From positions 1-9,350 of the forward strand of contig CALGOY010000310.1 of NCBI GenBank assembly GCA_937960725.1: DNA of 9,350 nucleotides, read 5' to 3'. Origin of the DNA: an uncultured Bacillota bacterium (GTDB lineage: Bacteria > Bacillota > Clostridia > Caldicoprobacterales > UBA3941). Shown piece after piece: positions 1 through 6,049 of this stretch (its first letter is position 1; the number at the start of each line of letters is the position of its first letter). A program made the position numbers and the translations under genes. Under the pieces are notes generated by a model that saw nothing but the letters and a program-made list of their open reading frames with translations, had not been told where the DNA came from and did no database searches.

Positions 1-5
1 AATTT

Positions 6-97
6 GCCGGAGTGGCGGAACTGGCAGACGCACAGGACTTAAAATCCTGCGGTTTTTCAAGAAAACCGTACCGGTTCGATTCCGGTCTCCGGCACCA
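6..97 (+). tRNA. tRNA-Leu (anticodon UAA)
   Basis: This is a complete class II tRNA that reads UUA leucine codons. The acceptor stem GCCGGAG (6-12) pairs with CTCCGGC (87-93), followed by discriminator A94 and an encoded CCA at 95-97. The anticodon stem CAGGA/TCCTG (33-37 with 45-49) encloses the loop CTTAAAA, with anticodon TAA at 40-42. A long variable arm (about 50-69), built from GGTTTT and AAAACC pairing, is typical of leucine tRNAs. The T arm contains the GGTTCGATTCC signature at 73-83. Its promoter would lie to the left of the window. It is followed directly by a terminator, so it is the last or only gene of its transcript. Confidence 0.97.
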
Positions 98-103
98 GTT
101 CTG

Positions 104-135
104 AGATTTCAGCGGTTGCGTTGAAATCTTTTTTT
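104..135 (+). terminator. Intrinsic terminator of the tRNA-Leu transcript
   Basis: The arms AGATTTCA (104-111) and TGAAATCT (122-129) pair perfectly. The stem extends inward through a G-T wobble and two G-C pairs to a GTTG tetraloop. It is followed by seven Ts (129-135). It sits seven bases after the tRNA CCA end, as expected for a tRNA transcript terminator. Confidence 0.88.
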
Positions 136-171
136 ATGCCTTAAAACTAATTTGGTGCTCTGTAGAAGCTT

Positions 172-226
172 AAAAAGAACCACAGGATTTCTTAAAACAA
201 TGAATAATCCTGTGGTTCTTGTTTTT
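172..226. terminator. Bidirectional intrinsic terminator
   Basis: A perfect 15-bp inverted repeat pairs AAGAACCACAGGATT (175-189) with its complement at 206-220, around a 16-nt loop. On the minus strand the stem ends in a run of five Ts (from the A-run at 172-176), so it can end the glycerate kinase transcript whose stop codon is at 255. On the plus strand the stem is followed by GTTTTT (221-226), so it also backs up the tRNA terminator. It lies where the two converging transcription units meet. Confidence 0.85.
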
Positions 227-254
227 ATTAGTTATTTATAAAAATTTCTTATGG

Positions 255-1496
255 TTATCTTTTAATAAGCAAAACCGATAAATCATTTACGTTGGTGCCG
301 GTTGGGCCTGTGATAATCAATCCATCACATTGTTTAAGAGCATTATAGGCATCGTTGTTTTCTAACACATCAAATATTGATATGCCTTTTTCGGCTAGAA
401 TCTTTTTCGTGTTAGTATCTACATAACCTCCAGCTGCATCAGTAGGTCCGTCAGTGCCATCAGAGCCTATGGAAAAGATTGCGATATTGTCCAATCCTGC
501 AATACCTTCAGCAGCCGAAAGTGCAAGCTCCTGATTTCGCCCACCTTTTCCTGTACCCTTTACATGCACCACGGTTTCTCCTCCTGCTATGAAAGCTAGG
601 GATTTATCGGAGTTATTATAATATTGAGCAATAGAGGCCATAAAACTTCCTGCTTCCCGGGCTTGACAGTTTAGACTGGCGGTTAATATAATCGGTTCAT
701 ATCCTAGTTCTCTACATGTTTTTTCAGCGGCGGCACAAAGCTGCTTTACACTGCCTGTTATCATTGTTTTCACATTGGTGATTGTATCTGGAGTTTCGAC
801 TTTAAGCAATTCTTCTACTTCTTTGGTAATTGATATATTATACTTTTTAATGATTTCCAGGGCTTGTTCGCTGGTGGAAGTATCTGGATAAGCGGGTCCT
901 GATGCAATCATATCCAGTGGATCCCCTATAATATCAGACAATACTATAGAAAGTACCTGGGCTGGTTCACACAGCTTAGCAAATTTACCGCCTTTAACAG
1001 CCGATAACCGTTTACGAATAGTATTGATTTCTACAATATCAGCACCAGACGCCAATAATTGCTTGGTTACATCTTCTAGCGTTTCCTTGGGCACGAGAGG
1101 TTTTTCAAACAGCGCAGAACCGCCACCGGAGATTAGAAACAATACTAAATCCTTTGATGTTAGGTTAGAAACAAGCTGTATTGCCTGTTCTGTAGCTGCG
1201 AAGGAATTATCATCAGGGACAGGATGTCCCGCTTCATAGATCCGAATATTTGGCAGCTCTCCTTGTGAGTGGCCATACTTTGTAATGACAACACCATCGT
1301 CGATCTTGTCTCCCAATATATCGCTTGCTGCTCTCGCCATAGACCATGCTGCTTTTCCAATGGATACTAGCAACAGTTTTCCCTCTGGTAATTCCAAGTC
1401 CTGCAATGCTTTTTTAACTGCAGTATCGGGCAGTGCTGATTTTATGGCAGCATCGATAATTTTATAGGCGTCGCTTTTCAAACTCAAAGAAATCAC
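255..1496 (-). CDS. gckA: Glycerate 2-kinase, class II (MOFRL/DUF4147 family)
   Basis: This 413-residue protein is predicted to phosphorylate D-glycerate with ATP, giving 2-phosphoglycerate in the cytoplasm. Family motifs are intact along its full length: SIGKAAW (45-51, with the conserved lysine of the GKAA motif), GHPVPD (90-95), SGGGSAL (123-129), NTIRKRLSAVKGGK (158-171), a D-P-L-D-IASGP segment (187-201), GGETVVHVKGTGKGGRNQE (305-323), SDGTDGPTDAAGG (345-357) and GPTGTNVNDL (397-406). The second half is the MOFRL domain. The length is normal for the family. The start is GTG at 1494-1496, with AGGAAGG immediately upstream. That spacing is tight, and an in-frame TTG three codons later (1485-1487) is spaced better, so the true N-terminus may be three residues shorter. 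The gene lies downstream of a GntP permease on the same strand, which supports a glycerate uptake pathway. The family is also called TtuD or GckA in pathways of tartrate, hydroxypyruvate or serine-cycle metabolism. Confidence 0.93.
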   Translation of the reverse strand: MISLSLKSDAYKIIDAAIKSALPDTAVKKALQDLELPEGKLLLVSIGKAAWSMARAASDILGDKIDDGVVITKYGHSQGELPNIRIYEAGHPVPDDNSFAATEQAIQLVSNLTSKDLVLFLISGGGSALFEKPLVPKETLEDVTKQLLASGADIVEINTIRKRLSAVKGGKFAKLCEPAQVLSIVLSDIIGDPLDMIASGPAYPDTSTSEQALEIIKKYNISITKEVEELLKVETPDTITNVKTMITGSVKQLCAAAEKTCRELGYEPIILTASLNCQAREAGSFMASIAQYYNNSDKSLAFIAGGETVVHVKGTGKGGRNQELALSAAEGIAGLDNIAIFSIGSDGTDGPTDAAGGYVDTNTKKILAEKGISIFDVLENNDAYNALKQCDGLIITGPTGTNVNDLSVLLIKR

Positions 1497-1554
1497 ACCT
1501 TCCTGTGTTTTTTTTCTTTTTTTGTATTTGCTACTCCTTTTTTATAATTTTTGC

Positions 1555-1586
1555 AGAAACGCCAAAGCATATGCTTTGGCGTTTCT
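1555..1586. repeat. Perfect 32-bp palindrome between permease and kinase genes
   Basis: AGAAACGCCAAAGCAT (1555-1570) is followed directly by its exact reverse complement (1571-1586). In RNA this gives a 14-bp stem with an ATAT loop. It lies 78 bases after the permease stop and 58 bases before the kinase start, on the minus strand. In neither orientation is the stem followed by a good T-run (GTTTCT then mixed bases), so a strong terminator is not assured. It could be a leaky terminator or mRNA-stabilising structure that sets the permease-to-kinase ratio, or a DNA operator. Confidence 0.7.
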
Positions 1587-1664
1587 AAATTTACTATATC
1601 AAATTATCCTATAATTATAAATGTTTTTTGATTTTTTATCATCAAATTTGATTACCTAGCTTTA

Positions 1665-3035
1665 TTATCTGACGAATAAATAAAGGATGTAAACACTAAT
1701 AATGGATGTTATGCCTACAATTAAGGTACCTAGGGTTTGGGTTTTGTAACCATCTTCCACCTTCATGTTGCCAAAATTGGTGACCACCCAGAAATAACTA
1801 TCATTAGCATGGGAAACGGTCATAGCGCCAGCGCCAATAGCAATTACAGTCAGTGCGATTAATTCGGAGGTGGCTAGGCCTATTGAAGTCAGCATGGGCG
1901 CAATAATTCCTGCTGTAGTTGTAAGGGCAACGGTGGAAGAGCCTTGGGCAGTTTTTAGAATAGCCGACAGCAGGAAGGGGAACATCAAGCCCATTGCAGC
2001 TAATACAGTAGAATTTTCCTTGATGAAATCTACCATAGTGGTATTTGCAATTACATTGCCTAGGACGCCGCCAGCTGCAGTAATGAATAGGATAGGACTC
2101 GATACTTTTAGAGTTTCCTCAATAAGCTCATAAAAATCTCCTGTGCGTTTTTGTGTAACCAGTACATAGAGAGCCAGCAATACGCCTACTGCGATTGCTA
2201 TAATTGGGGTTCCCAAGAAGGTGATGATAGGTATCTCTATCTGAGCCATAGCTAATGCTGAAGAAAGAGCCATTAAAAGAATAGGTACTACAATGGGGGC
2301 AAAGGATAACCAGGCACTGGGCAATTTGCCGTAACTTGCAACCAGCTCTTCGTATGTTTGAACAATTTGTTCTTTGTTGCTTTCGCCTAGCTCTTCTTTA
2401 TCTTTTACCCTTTTACCGACCCATATTGCGAAGAAGTAACTAGCGATGAGGGGTAAGATAGAAGCGAGAATACCGAATATTATTACCAATAACAGATTTA
2501 CATCTTGCCCAACCCCGGTGTATAGCGTGTTTGCAGCAGCTATAGGTCCGGGAGTTGGCGGAATGAAACAGTGGGCAATGTAGAGTCCCATAGACAAAGC
2601 GATGGTGCTTGCTACGGAGGATCTTCCTGTTCTTTTTACCAGGGCTTTTCGGATGGGATTAAGAATAACAAAGCCGCTATCACAAAATACTGGAATGGAT
2701 ACAATCCAACCCATTAACAGCATTGCCAACTCAGGTTTTTTCTTTCCTACTAGGCGTACCACTACATCTGCCATCTTTAGTGCAGCTCCTGTTTTCTCCA
2801 GCAGTGTACCAATGAGTGCACCGAAGATGATAACGATGCCAATACTCTTAAAGGTGTTGCTGAAACCGGTTCCGATAACATCGGGAATTTCTGTTAGCGG
2901 AATACCTGCCACAATCGCAAAGATCAGGGAAATGGCCATGATGGATAGGAATGGATGGATCTTTAGCTTGGAAATGGCATAAATCATTAATATAATAGCG
3001 ATAATAAAAGCAATAATTAGAGGAATACCAGACAT
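1665..3035 (-). CDS. GntP-family permease, probable glycerate (or gluconate) : H+ symporter
   Basis: This 456-residue, very hydrophobic inner-membrane protein of the GntP (gluconate:H+ symporter) family has about 12-14 predicted membrane segments. Recognisable family segments are FCDSGFVIL (117-125), HCFIPPTPGPIAAA (155-168), KTAQGSSTVA (361-370) and GAGAMTVSHANDSYFWVV (401-418). A hydrophilic loop at about 208-240 sits mid-protein. Length and ends fit full-length members, which carry gluconate, glycerate and related hydroxy acids. The ATG at 3033-3035 is preceded by AAGGGGG at a good distance, which supports this start. The next gene on the strand is a glycerate 2-kinase, so glycerate is the most likely substrate. 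That assignment rests on context, because sequence alone does not fix specificity within GntP. The two genes are 168 bp apart, with a palindrome between them. Confidence 0.92.
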   Translation of the reverse strand: MSGIPLIIAFIIAIILMIYAISKLKIHPFLSIMAISLIFAIVAGIPLTEIPDVIGTGFSNTFKSIGIVIIFGALIGTLLEKTGAALKMADVVVRLVGKKKPELAMLLMGWIVSIPVFCDSGFVILNPIRKALVKRTGRSSVASTIALSMGLYIAHCFIPPTPGPIAAANTLYTGVGQDVNLLLVIIFGILASILPLIASYFFAIWVGKRVKDKEELGESNKEQIVQTYEELVASYGKLPSAWLSFAPIVVPILLMALSSALAMAQIEIPIITFLGTPIIAIAVGVLLALYVLVTQKRTGDFYELIEETLKVSSPILFITAAGGVLGNVIANTTMVDFIKENSTVLAAMGLMFPFLLSAILKTAQGSSTVALTTTAGIIAPMLTSIGLATSELIALTVIAIGAGAMTVSHANDSYFWVVTNFGNMKVEDGYKTQTLGTLIVGITSIISVYILYLFVR

Positions 3036-3095
3036 GAAAAAACCCCCTTATGATTATACTAATAAATATGAATTGCCGAAAGCTTGTATGCTTAT

Positions 3096-3124
3096 TTATA
3101 TAATACAAATTAATACAAAGCCAA
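3096..3124 (-). promoter_or_regulatory. Candidate promoter of the permease gene
   Basis: Read on the minus strand, TTGGCT (3119-3124) is followed after 17 bases by ATATAA (3096-3101), or after 18 bases by TATAAA. A transcript from here would have a leader of about 50 nt before the permease ATG. Both boxes are imperfect, and the region is so AT-rich that chance matches are common. Confidence 0.35.
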
Positions 3125-3383
3125 GTCCAAATTAGTGTGCAAATAACTTTTTTCTGCACTGATTAGCGACATACCATGGGTAAAACTACAAAATAGTATT
3201 CTTAAAAGAATGCTTTTACGCATAATATAAATTTAATCTAAGAATATTTCAAATGCTGATATTTCCAAGGGTAGAGAGGATATGTAGAAACATCTTGAAT
3301 ATAAATACAATAAAGCATATTTATATATATACATACAATATGTATTATTATACATAACTGTACACAGTATGGTCTAGCGCGAT

Positions 3384-3424
3384 ATAACGGTTATCATTTA
3401 ATGGATAAAATTTAATGGATAAAA
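3384..3424. repeat. Small palindrome plus 14-bp tandem direct repeat
   Basis: ATAACGGTTAT (3384-3394) is a perfect 5-bp inverted repeat around a central G. It is followed by two exact adjacent copies of TTTAATGGATAAAA (3397-3410 and 3411-3424). It lies about 350 bp upstream of the permease start. It may be an operator cluster or a simple slippage duplication. No binding protein is identifiable from the sequence. Confidence 0.55.
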
Positions 3425-3466
3425 TATAGAAATTATGGCACATGTATGTCGATTTATAATTTATTA

Positions 3467-3492
3467 AAGGAGAAGACTTGTGTCTTCTCCTT
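3467..3492 (-). terminator. Probable terminator of the small minus-strand gene
   Basis: AAGGAGAAGAC (3467-3477) pairs perfectly with GTCTTCTCCTT (3482-3492) around a TTGT loop, an 11-bp stem. On the minus strand the stem runs into only three Ts, then AATAAATT, so termination may be incomplete. It begins 30 bases past the stop codon of the small gene at 3523, which is why I assign it to that strand. Confidence 0.55.
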
Positions 3493-3522
3493 AATCGGTT
3501 ATAGAGTGTCTAGTATATTGAG

Positions 3523-3696
3523 TTATGCCATGTTGTTTTTTATAAGTCTTCGAATCAATGAGAGACCTACAACTCCAGCTGCAGCTATGGCAATGTTGCG
3601 CCCCATATTATTCTTGCTTTTTCTCTCAAAGCCAAGTTGACTGGAGAATTCAGTTAACATATTGTTTATTGCCTTTTTCATTTGCTTATTTTTCAA
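3523..3696 (-). CDS. Small hypothetical protein with C-terminal hydrophobic segment
   Basis: I do not recognise this 57-residue gene. It is supported by a strong AGGAGG at 3706-3711, placed 9 nt before an in-frame TTG start (3694-3696), by a clean stop at 3523-3525 and by a downstream hairpin. An internal ATG (3679-3681) would give 52 residues but lies 24 nt from the ribosome binding site, so TTG is preferred. The protein begins with a lysine-rich stretch (MKNKQMKKAINNMLTEF), followed by a charged, polar middle. It then has a short alanine/glycine/valine-rich apolar segment (about residues 35-47: NIAIAAAGVVGLS), followed by a basic tail (IRRLIKNN). This suggests a small membrane-associated protein, with the hydrophobic stretch short for a full transmembrane helix. 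It is divergent from the plus-strand gene at 3905 and shares a 208-bp intergenic region with it. I saw no clear promoter of its own. Confidence 0.65.
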   Translation of the reverse strand: MKNKQMKKAINNMLTEFSSQLGFERKSKNNMGRNIAIAAAGVVGLSLIRRLIKNNMA

Positions 3697-3832
3697 TTTC
3701 TTCAGCCTCCTTAATCAGCTTATACTATAGTTTCAGTTGTTTTTGATAAAAACATACGAAAAATTAAGTAGAAATAGTAGAAATATGTGTAAAAACTCCA
3801 AATATTACATGAGCAAAAATATTTATTTTTCA

Positions 3833-3839
3833 CATACTA
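3833..3839 (+). promoter_or_regulatory. CATACTA box, possible forespore sigma-G/F -10 element
   Basis: CATACTA matches the -10 sequence preferred by the forespore sigma factors G and F. At about 16 bases upstream lies TGAGCAA (3810-3816), only a partial match to the expected -35 (TGAATA-like). It would start transcription about 60 nt before the gene at 3905. A 7-bp match in AT-rich DNA is weak evidence, and a competing sigma-A-type candidate lies just downstream. Confidence 0.25.
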
Positions 3840-3848
3840 AGAATAGAT

Positions 3849-3877
3849 TTGTATAAAACTTTTAATATATTTAAAAT
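3849..3877 (+). promoter_or_regulatory. Candidate sigma-A-type promoter for the gene at 3905
   Basis: TTGTAT (3849-3854) is separated by exactly 17 bases from TAAAAT (3872-3877), a reasonable housekeeping promoter. It would give a leader of about 20 nt before the ATG at 3905, just enough to include the AAGGAG. The AT-rich setting lowers confidence. Confidence 0.45.
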
Positions 3878-3904
3878 ATATGGTTAAGCAAAGGAGTATT
3901 AATA

Positions 3905-4540
3905 ATGGCATCCGATGTATTTAATCCTGAAAAACACCTGACCAAACTCCCTATGAGAAGGAGAAACCCTAAAACTAATACCTGGGAAACTTCCTACGCT
4001 GATTATTTAGAAGTCAAGTGGAGAATGGTATGGTTTCGGTCAGAAAATCCTGAAAATACAAAGACTGCCATATTGGACAAAATAATCGATTTAGAAAGAA
4101 ATTTCGCTTATTTCGAACTTCAGGTAACCGACAGTAAGGGGAACGTAGAAATAGGAGTAGGATCTGAAACCGGCGAGGATTTCCCTGACTATATAGAGAA
4201 GGCTTATACCAAAGCCTATGGGCGGGCCTTAGCAGCTCTAGGTTATGGAACTCAATTTGCTCCTGAGCTGGATGAAGGAGATCGCATTGCAGATAGCCCT
4301 GTCATCCATGAAACAAAAGGAGCTACTCAAGATCCTATAACAGATGCTCAAAAGAGAGCTATTTTTGCAATATATAATGCCGCTGGGCTGACTGAAGAAC
4401 AGATGAAAGCGATAATAAACAAACGCTATCAGAAAGCAGATAGCAAATCCCTCACAAAACAAGAGGCTTCAGATCTGATTGATTATCTAAATAGTATAAA
4501 AGAAAAAGATTTATCGGAAAATGATTTATATACTCATTAA
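3905..4540 (+). CDS. Rad52/ERF-like single-strand annealing protein homologue (putative)
   Basis: This 211-residue protein begins at an ATG with AAGGAG 8 nt upstream. The N-terminal part (about 1-130) resembles phage single-strand annealing proteins of the Rad52/ERF/Sak type. It shows YLEVKWRMVWFRSENP (34-49), a strand-rich FAYFELQVTDSKGNVEIGVGSET core (67-89), and the characteristic helix with an A-x-GRAL-A-LGYGTQFAPELDE pattern (103-124). A flexible linker (about 130-145) leads to a helical C-terminal domain (about 145-198, beginning ITDAQKRAIFAIYNAAGLTEEQ). This type of tail is often appended to phage recombinases. If the assignment is right, it binds and anneals single-stranded DNA in recombination or repair. 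It stands alone: no exonuclease, SSB or phage genes flank it. The family assignment is from recalled motif patterns and is uncertain. An unknown conserved clostridial protein is the alternative. A basic insertion (PMRRRNPKTNTWETS, 16-30) precedes the core. Confidence 0.6.
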   Translation: MASDVFNPEKHLTKLPMRRRNPKTNTWETSYADYLEVKWRMVWFRSENPENTKTAILDKIIDLERNFAYFELQVTDSKGNVEIGVGSETGEDFPDYIEKAYTKAYGRALAALGYGTQFAPELDEGDRIADSPVIHETKGATQDPITDAQKRAIFAIYNAAGLTEEQMKAIINKRYQKADSKSLTKQEASDLIDYLNSIKEKDLSENDLYTH

Positions 4541-4560
4541 TGGAAGTTTTGCCAACTTTC

Positions 4561-4589
4561 TTGACGCCTTTTCCAAAATCATATACAAT
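4561..4589 (+). promoter_or_regulatory. Strong sigma-A promoter of the DUF1015 gene
   Basis: TTGACG (4561-4566) and TACAAT (4584-4589) each match the housekeeping consensus at five of six positions and are separated by exactly 17 bases. It starts 21 bases after the preceding stop codon and would give a leader of about 30 nt, including the ribosome binding site. This is the best promoter in the window. Confidence 0.82.
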
Positions 4590-4624
4590 GATTACATCAT
4601 AAAAAGGAAGGGGCGTTTATTTTT

Positions 4625-5956
4625 ATGGCAGATATCATACCGTTTAAAGGATTACGATATAATGATGAAATAGTTGGCGATATATCGAATGTGGTTACTC
4701 CTCCATACGATGTTATATCCCCTGAGGAGCAAGATAACTATTATAATGTTAGCGAATATAATTGTATTCGACTTGAACTTTCGAAAGCAATGTCCGGCGA
4801 TGATGATACTAATAACAAATACACTCGCGCTGCACAAACCCTGCGGGACTGGATAGATAGCAGGGTATTAGTTGCAGAGGAAGAGCCCTGCATATACATA
4901 TATCAACAGGAATTTTCCCTATCAGATACGGAACATTATACAAGAACAGGTTTTATCGCATTGGTGCGGCTTGAGGAATTTTCAAAGGGAATTATTTTAC
5001 CCCATGAAAATACGTTATCAAAGCCCAAAGAAGATAGACTGAATCTTATGAGGGCATGTGGAGCGAATTTTAGCCAAGTTTTTGCTCTTTATGACGATGA
5101 AAATAAAGATATATCTAAAATCCTTAAACAATTCTGCTCAAATAACGACCCAGTTATATCGATAGAAAAAGGTATTGCAGGATCCCCAGAAAGAGTTTGG
5201 GCCATATCCGATGCCGATATTATTAATGAGATTAGAAATATAATGGCGGACAAAAAGCTTTTTATTGCAGATGGCCATCACCGCTATGAGACCGCTTTGG
5301 CGTACAGGGACGAATTGAGAGAAAAAAATCCCAATCATACCGGCAACGAATTATATAATTATGTTATGATGATGTTAGTAGATATAGATGATCCAGGGCT
5401 TGTGGTTCTACCTACTCACCGCTTAGTAAGCAATGTTGACGACTTCGATGAAGAAGTATTTCTGCAAAAGGCCAGCGTTAATTTTGATATAGAAAAATAT
5501 GAAGCTGGCGACCTTTCTTTCGATGAGCTTTGCAAAAAAATCGAATCGATTCTCGAAGACGGAGGTCTTCATACTTTCGTATATTACGGCAGTGAAAAGG
5601 ATGCAGTATACAGGCTTAGATTAAAAGATCCAAGTGTTATGGAAAAATTCCATCCCGACCGGCATGAGTCATATAGAGATTTAGATGTATCGATACTGCA
5701 TACTCTATTGCTAGAAAATATTTTAGGTATAGGGGATAAGCAATTAGCAAATCAAGAAAATCTTACATATACCCATAGTATTGATGAAGGAGTTAAGGAG
5801 GTACAAGAGGGAAGGCAGCAAATGGCATTCTTCATGCTTCCAACTACTGTAAAGCAGATTCAGGCAGTTTCCTATGCTGGGGAGAAAATGCCGCAAAAAT
5901 CTACTTATTTTTATCCTAAGCTTCTAACGGGATTGGTATTTAATAAGTTTGCATAA
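4625..5956 (+). CDS. DUF1015 family protein (function unknown)
   Basis: This is a full-length 443-residue member of the conserved DUF1015 family, predicted to be soluble and cytoplasmic, with no signal peptide or membrane segment. Hallmarks are the N-terminal IIPFKGLRYN and TPPYDVI (25-31), HENT (127-130), the central ADGHHRYETAL (215-225), MMMLVDIDDPGLVVLPTHRL (248-267) and the C-terminal MPQKSTYFYPKLLTGL (422-437). The biochemical role is not established. In related anaerobes I recall the family beside serine biosynthesis genes (serA/serC). The DGHHR motif recalls the ParB/sulfiredoxin fold of free-serine kinases, but that link is my inference. The start at ATG 4625 follows AGGAAGGGG (4605-4613) at a slightly long 11-nt spacing. 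The gene has its own strong promoter and terminator, so it can be expressed alone, although transcripts from the upstream gene could also read into it because no terminator separates them. Confidence 0.9.
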   Translation: MADIIPFKGLRYNDEIVGDISNVVTPPYDVISPEEQDNYYNVSEYNCIRLELSKAMSGDDDTNNKYTRAAQTLRDWIDSRVLVAEEEPCIYIYQQEFSLSDTEHYTRTGFIALVRLEEFSKGIILPHENTLSKPKEDRLNLMRACGANFSQVFALYDDENKDISKILKQFCSNNDPVISIEKGIAGSPERVWAISDADIINEIRNIMADKKLFIADGHHRYETALAYRDELREKNPNHTGNELYNYVMMMLVDIDDPGLVVLPTHRLVSNVDDFDEEVFLQKASVNFDIEKYEAGDLSFDELCKKIESILEDGGLHTFVYYGSEKDAVYRLRLKDPSVMEKFHPDRHESYRDLDVSILHTLLLENILGIGDKQLANQENLTYTHSIDEGVKEVQEGRQQMAFFMLPTTVKQIQAVSYAGEKMPQKSTYFYPKLLTGLVFNKFA

Positions 5957-5970
5957 TATAAATTCCATGG

Positions 5971-5998
5971 AGCAAGCTATTTATAGCTTGCTTTTTTT
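5971..5998 (+). terminator. Intrinsic terminator after the DUF1015 gene
   Basis: AGCAAGCTA (5971-5979) pairs perfectly with TAGCTTGCT (5984-5992) around a TTTA loop, and the stem runs into a seven-T tract (5992-5998). It is 14 bases past the stop codon. It separates the DUF1015 transcript from the flavoprotein/germination genes that follow. Confidence 0.93.
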
Positions 5999-6049
5999 AT
6001 ATCAAATTTTCTAAACGCAATTATTAGCTTTAAAAAGAGGAAAAGGAAG

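Larger units (their letters stand above)
3036..3522. other. AT-rich intergenic region upstream of the permease
   Basis: No convincing gene is visible in these 487 bases, which separate the small minus-strand gene from the permease. The segment contains the permease leader and a weak promoter candidate (3096-3124). It also has a stretch of alternating AT with overlapping ATACA/TGTAT inverted motifs (about 3320-3360), an ATAAC-G-GTTAT palindrome with an adjoining 14-bp tandem repeat (3384-3424), and a hairpin (3467-3492). Composition is markedly more AT-rich than the flanking genes, consistent with regulatory or non-coding DNA. Confidence 0.6.

Noticed and set aside
6..254. tRNA-Leu as an integration site for a mobile element
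   Set aside because: tRNA 3' ends are common attachment sites. However, no integrase is present and I saw no second copy of the tRNA 3' end in the window.
2602..2982. Plus-strand open frame of 126 codons
   Set aside because: It is fully antisense to the GntP permease, whose family motifs are intact across the stretch.
3300..3360. AT-rich inverted motifs (ATACA/TGTAT) as an origin or regulatory RNA
   Set aside because: They look like low-complexity alternating AT. There are no DnaA-box clusters, conserved RNA motifs or downstream gene on the plus strand to support a function.
3446..3640. Plus-strand open frame of 64 codons (and an overlapping one at 3558-3746)
   Set aside because: It is antisense to the better-supported 57-residue minus-strand gene, has no recognisable product, and its first part is the hairpin itself.
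4544..4560. Short AAGTT/AACTT hairpin after the gene at 3905 as a terminator
   Set aside because: The stem has only five mostly A-T pairs, has no T-run, and abuts the -35 of the next promoter.
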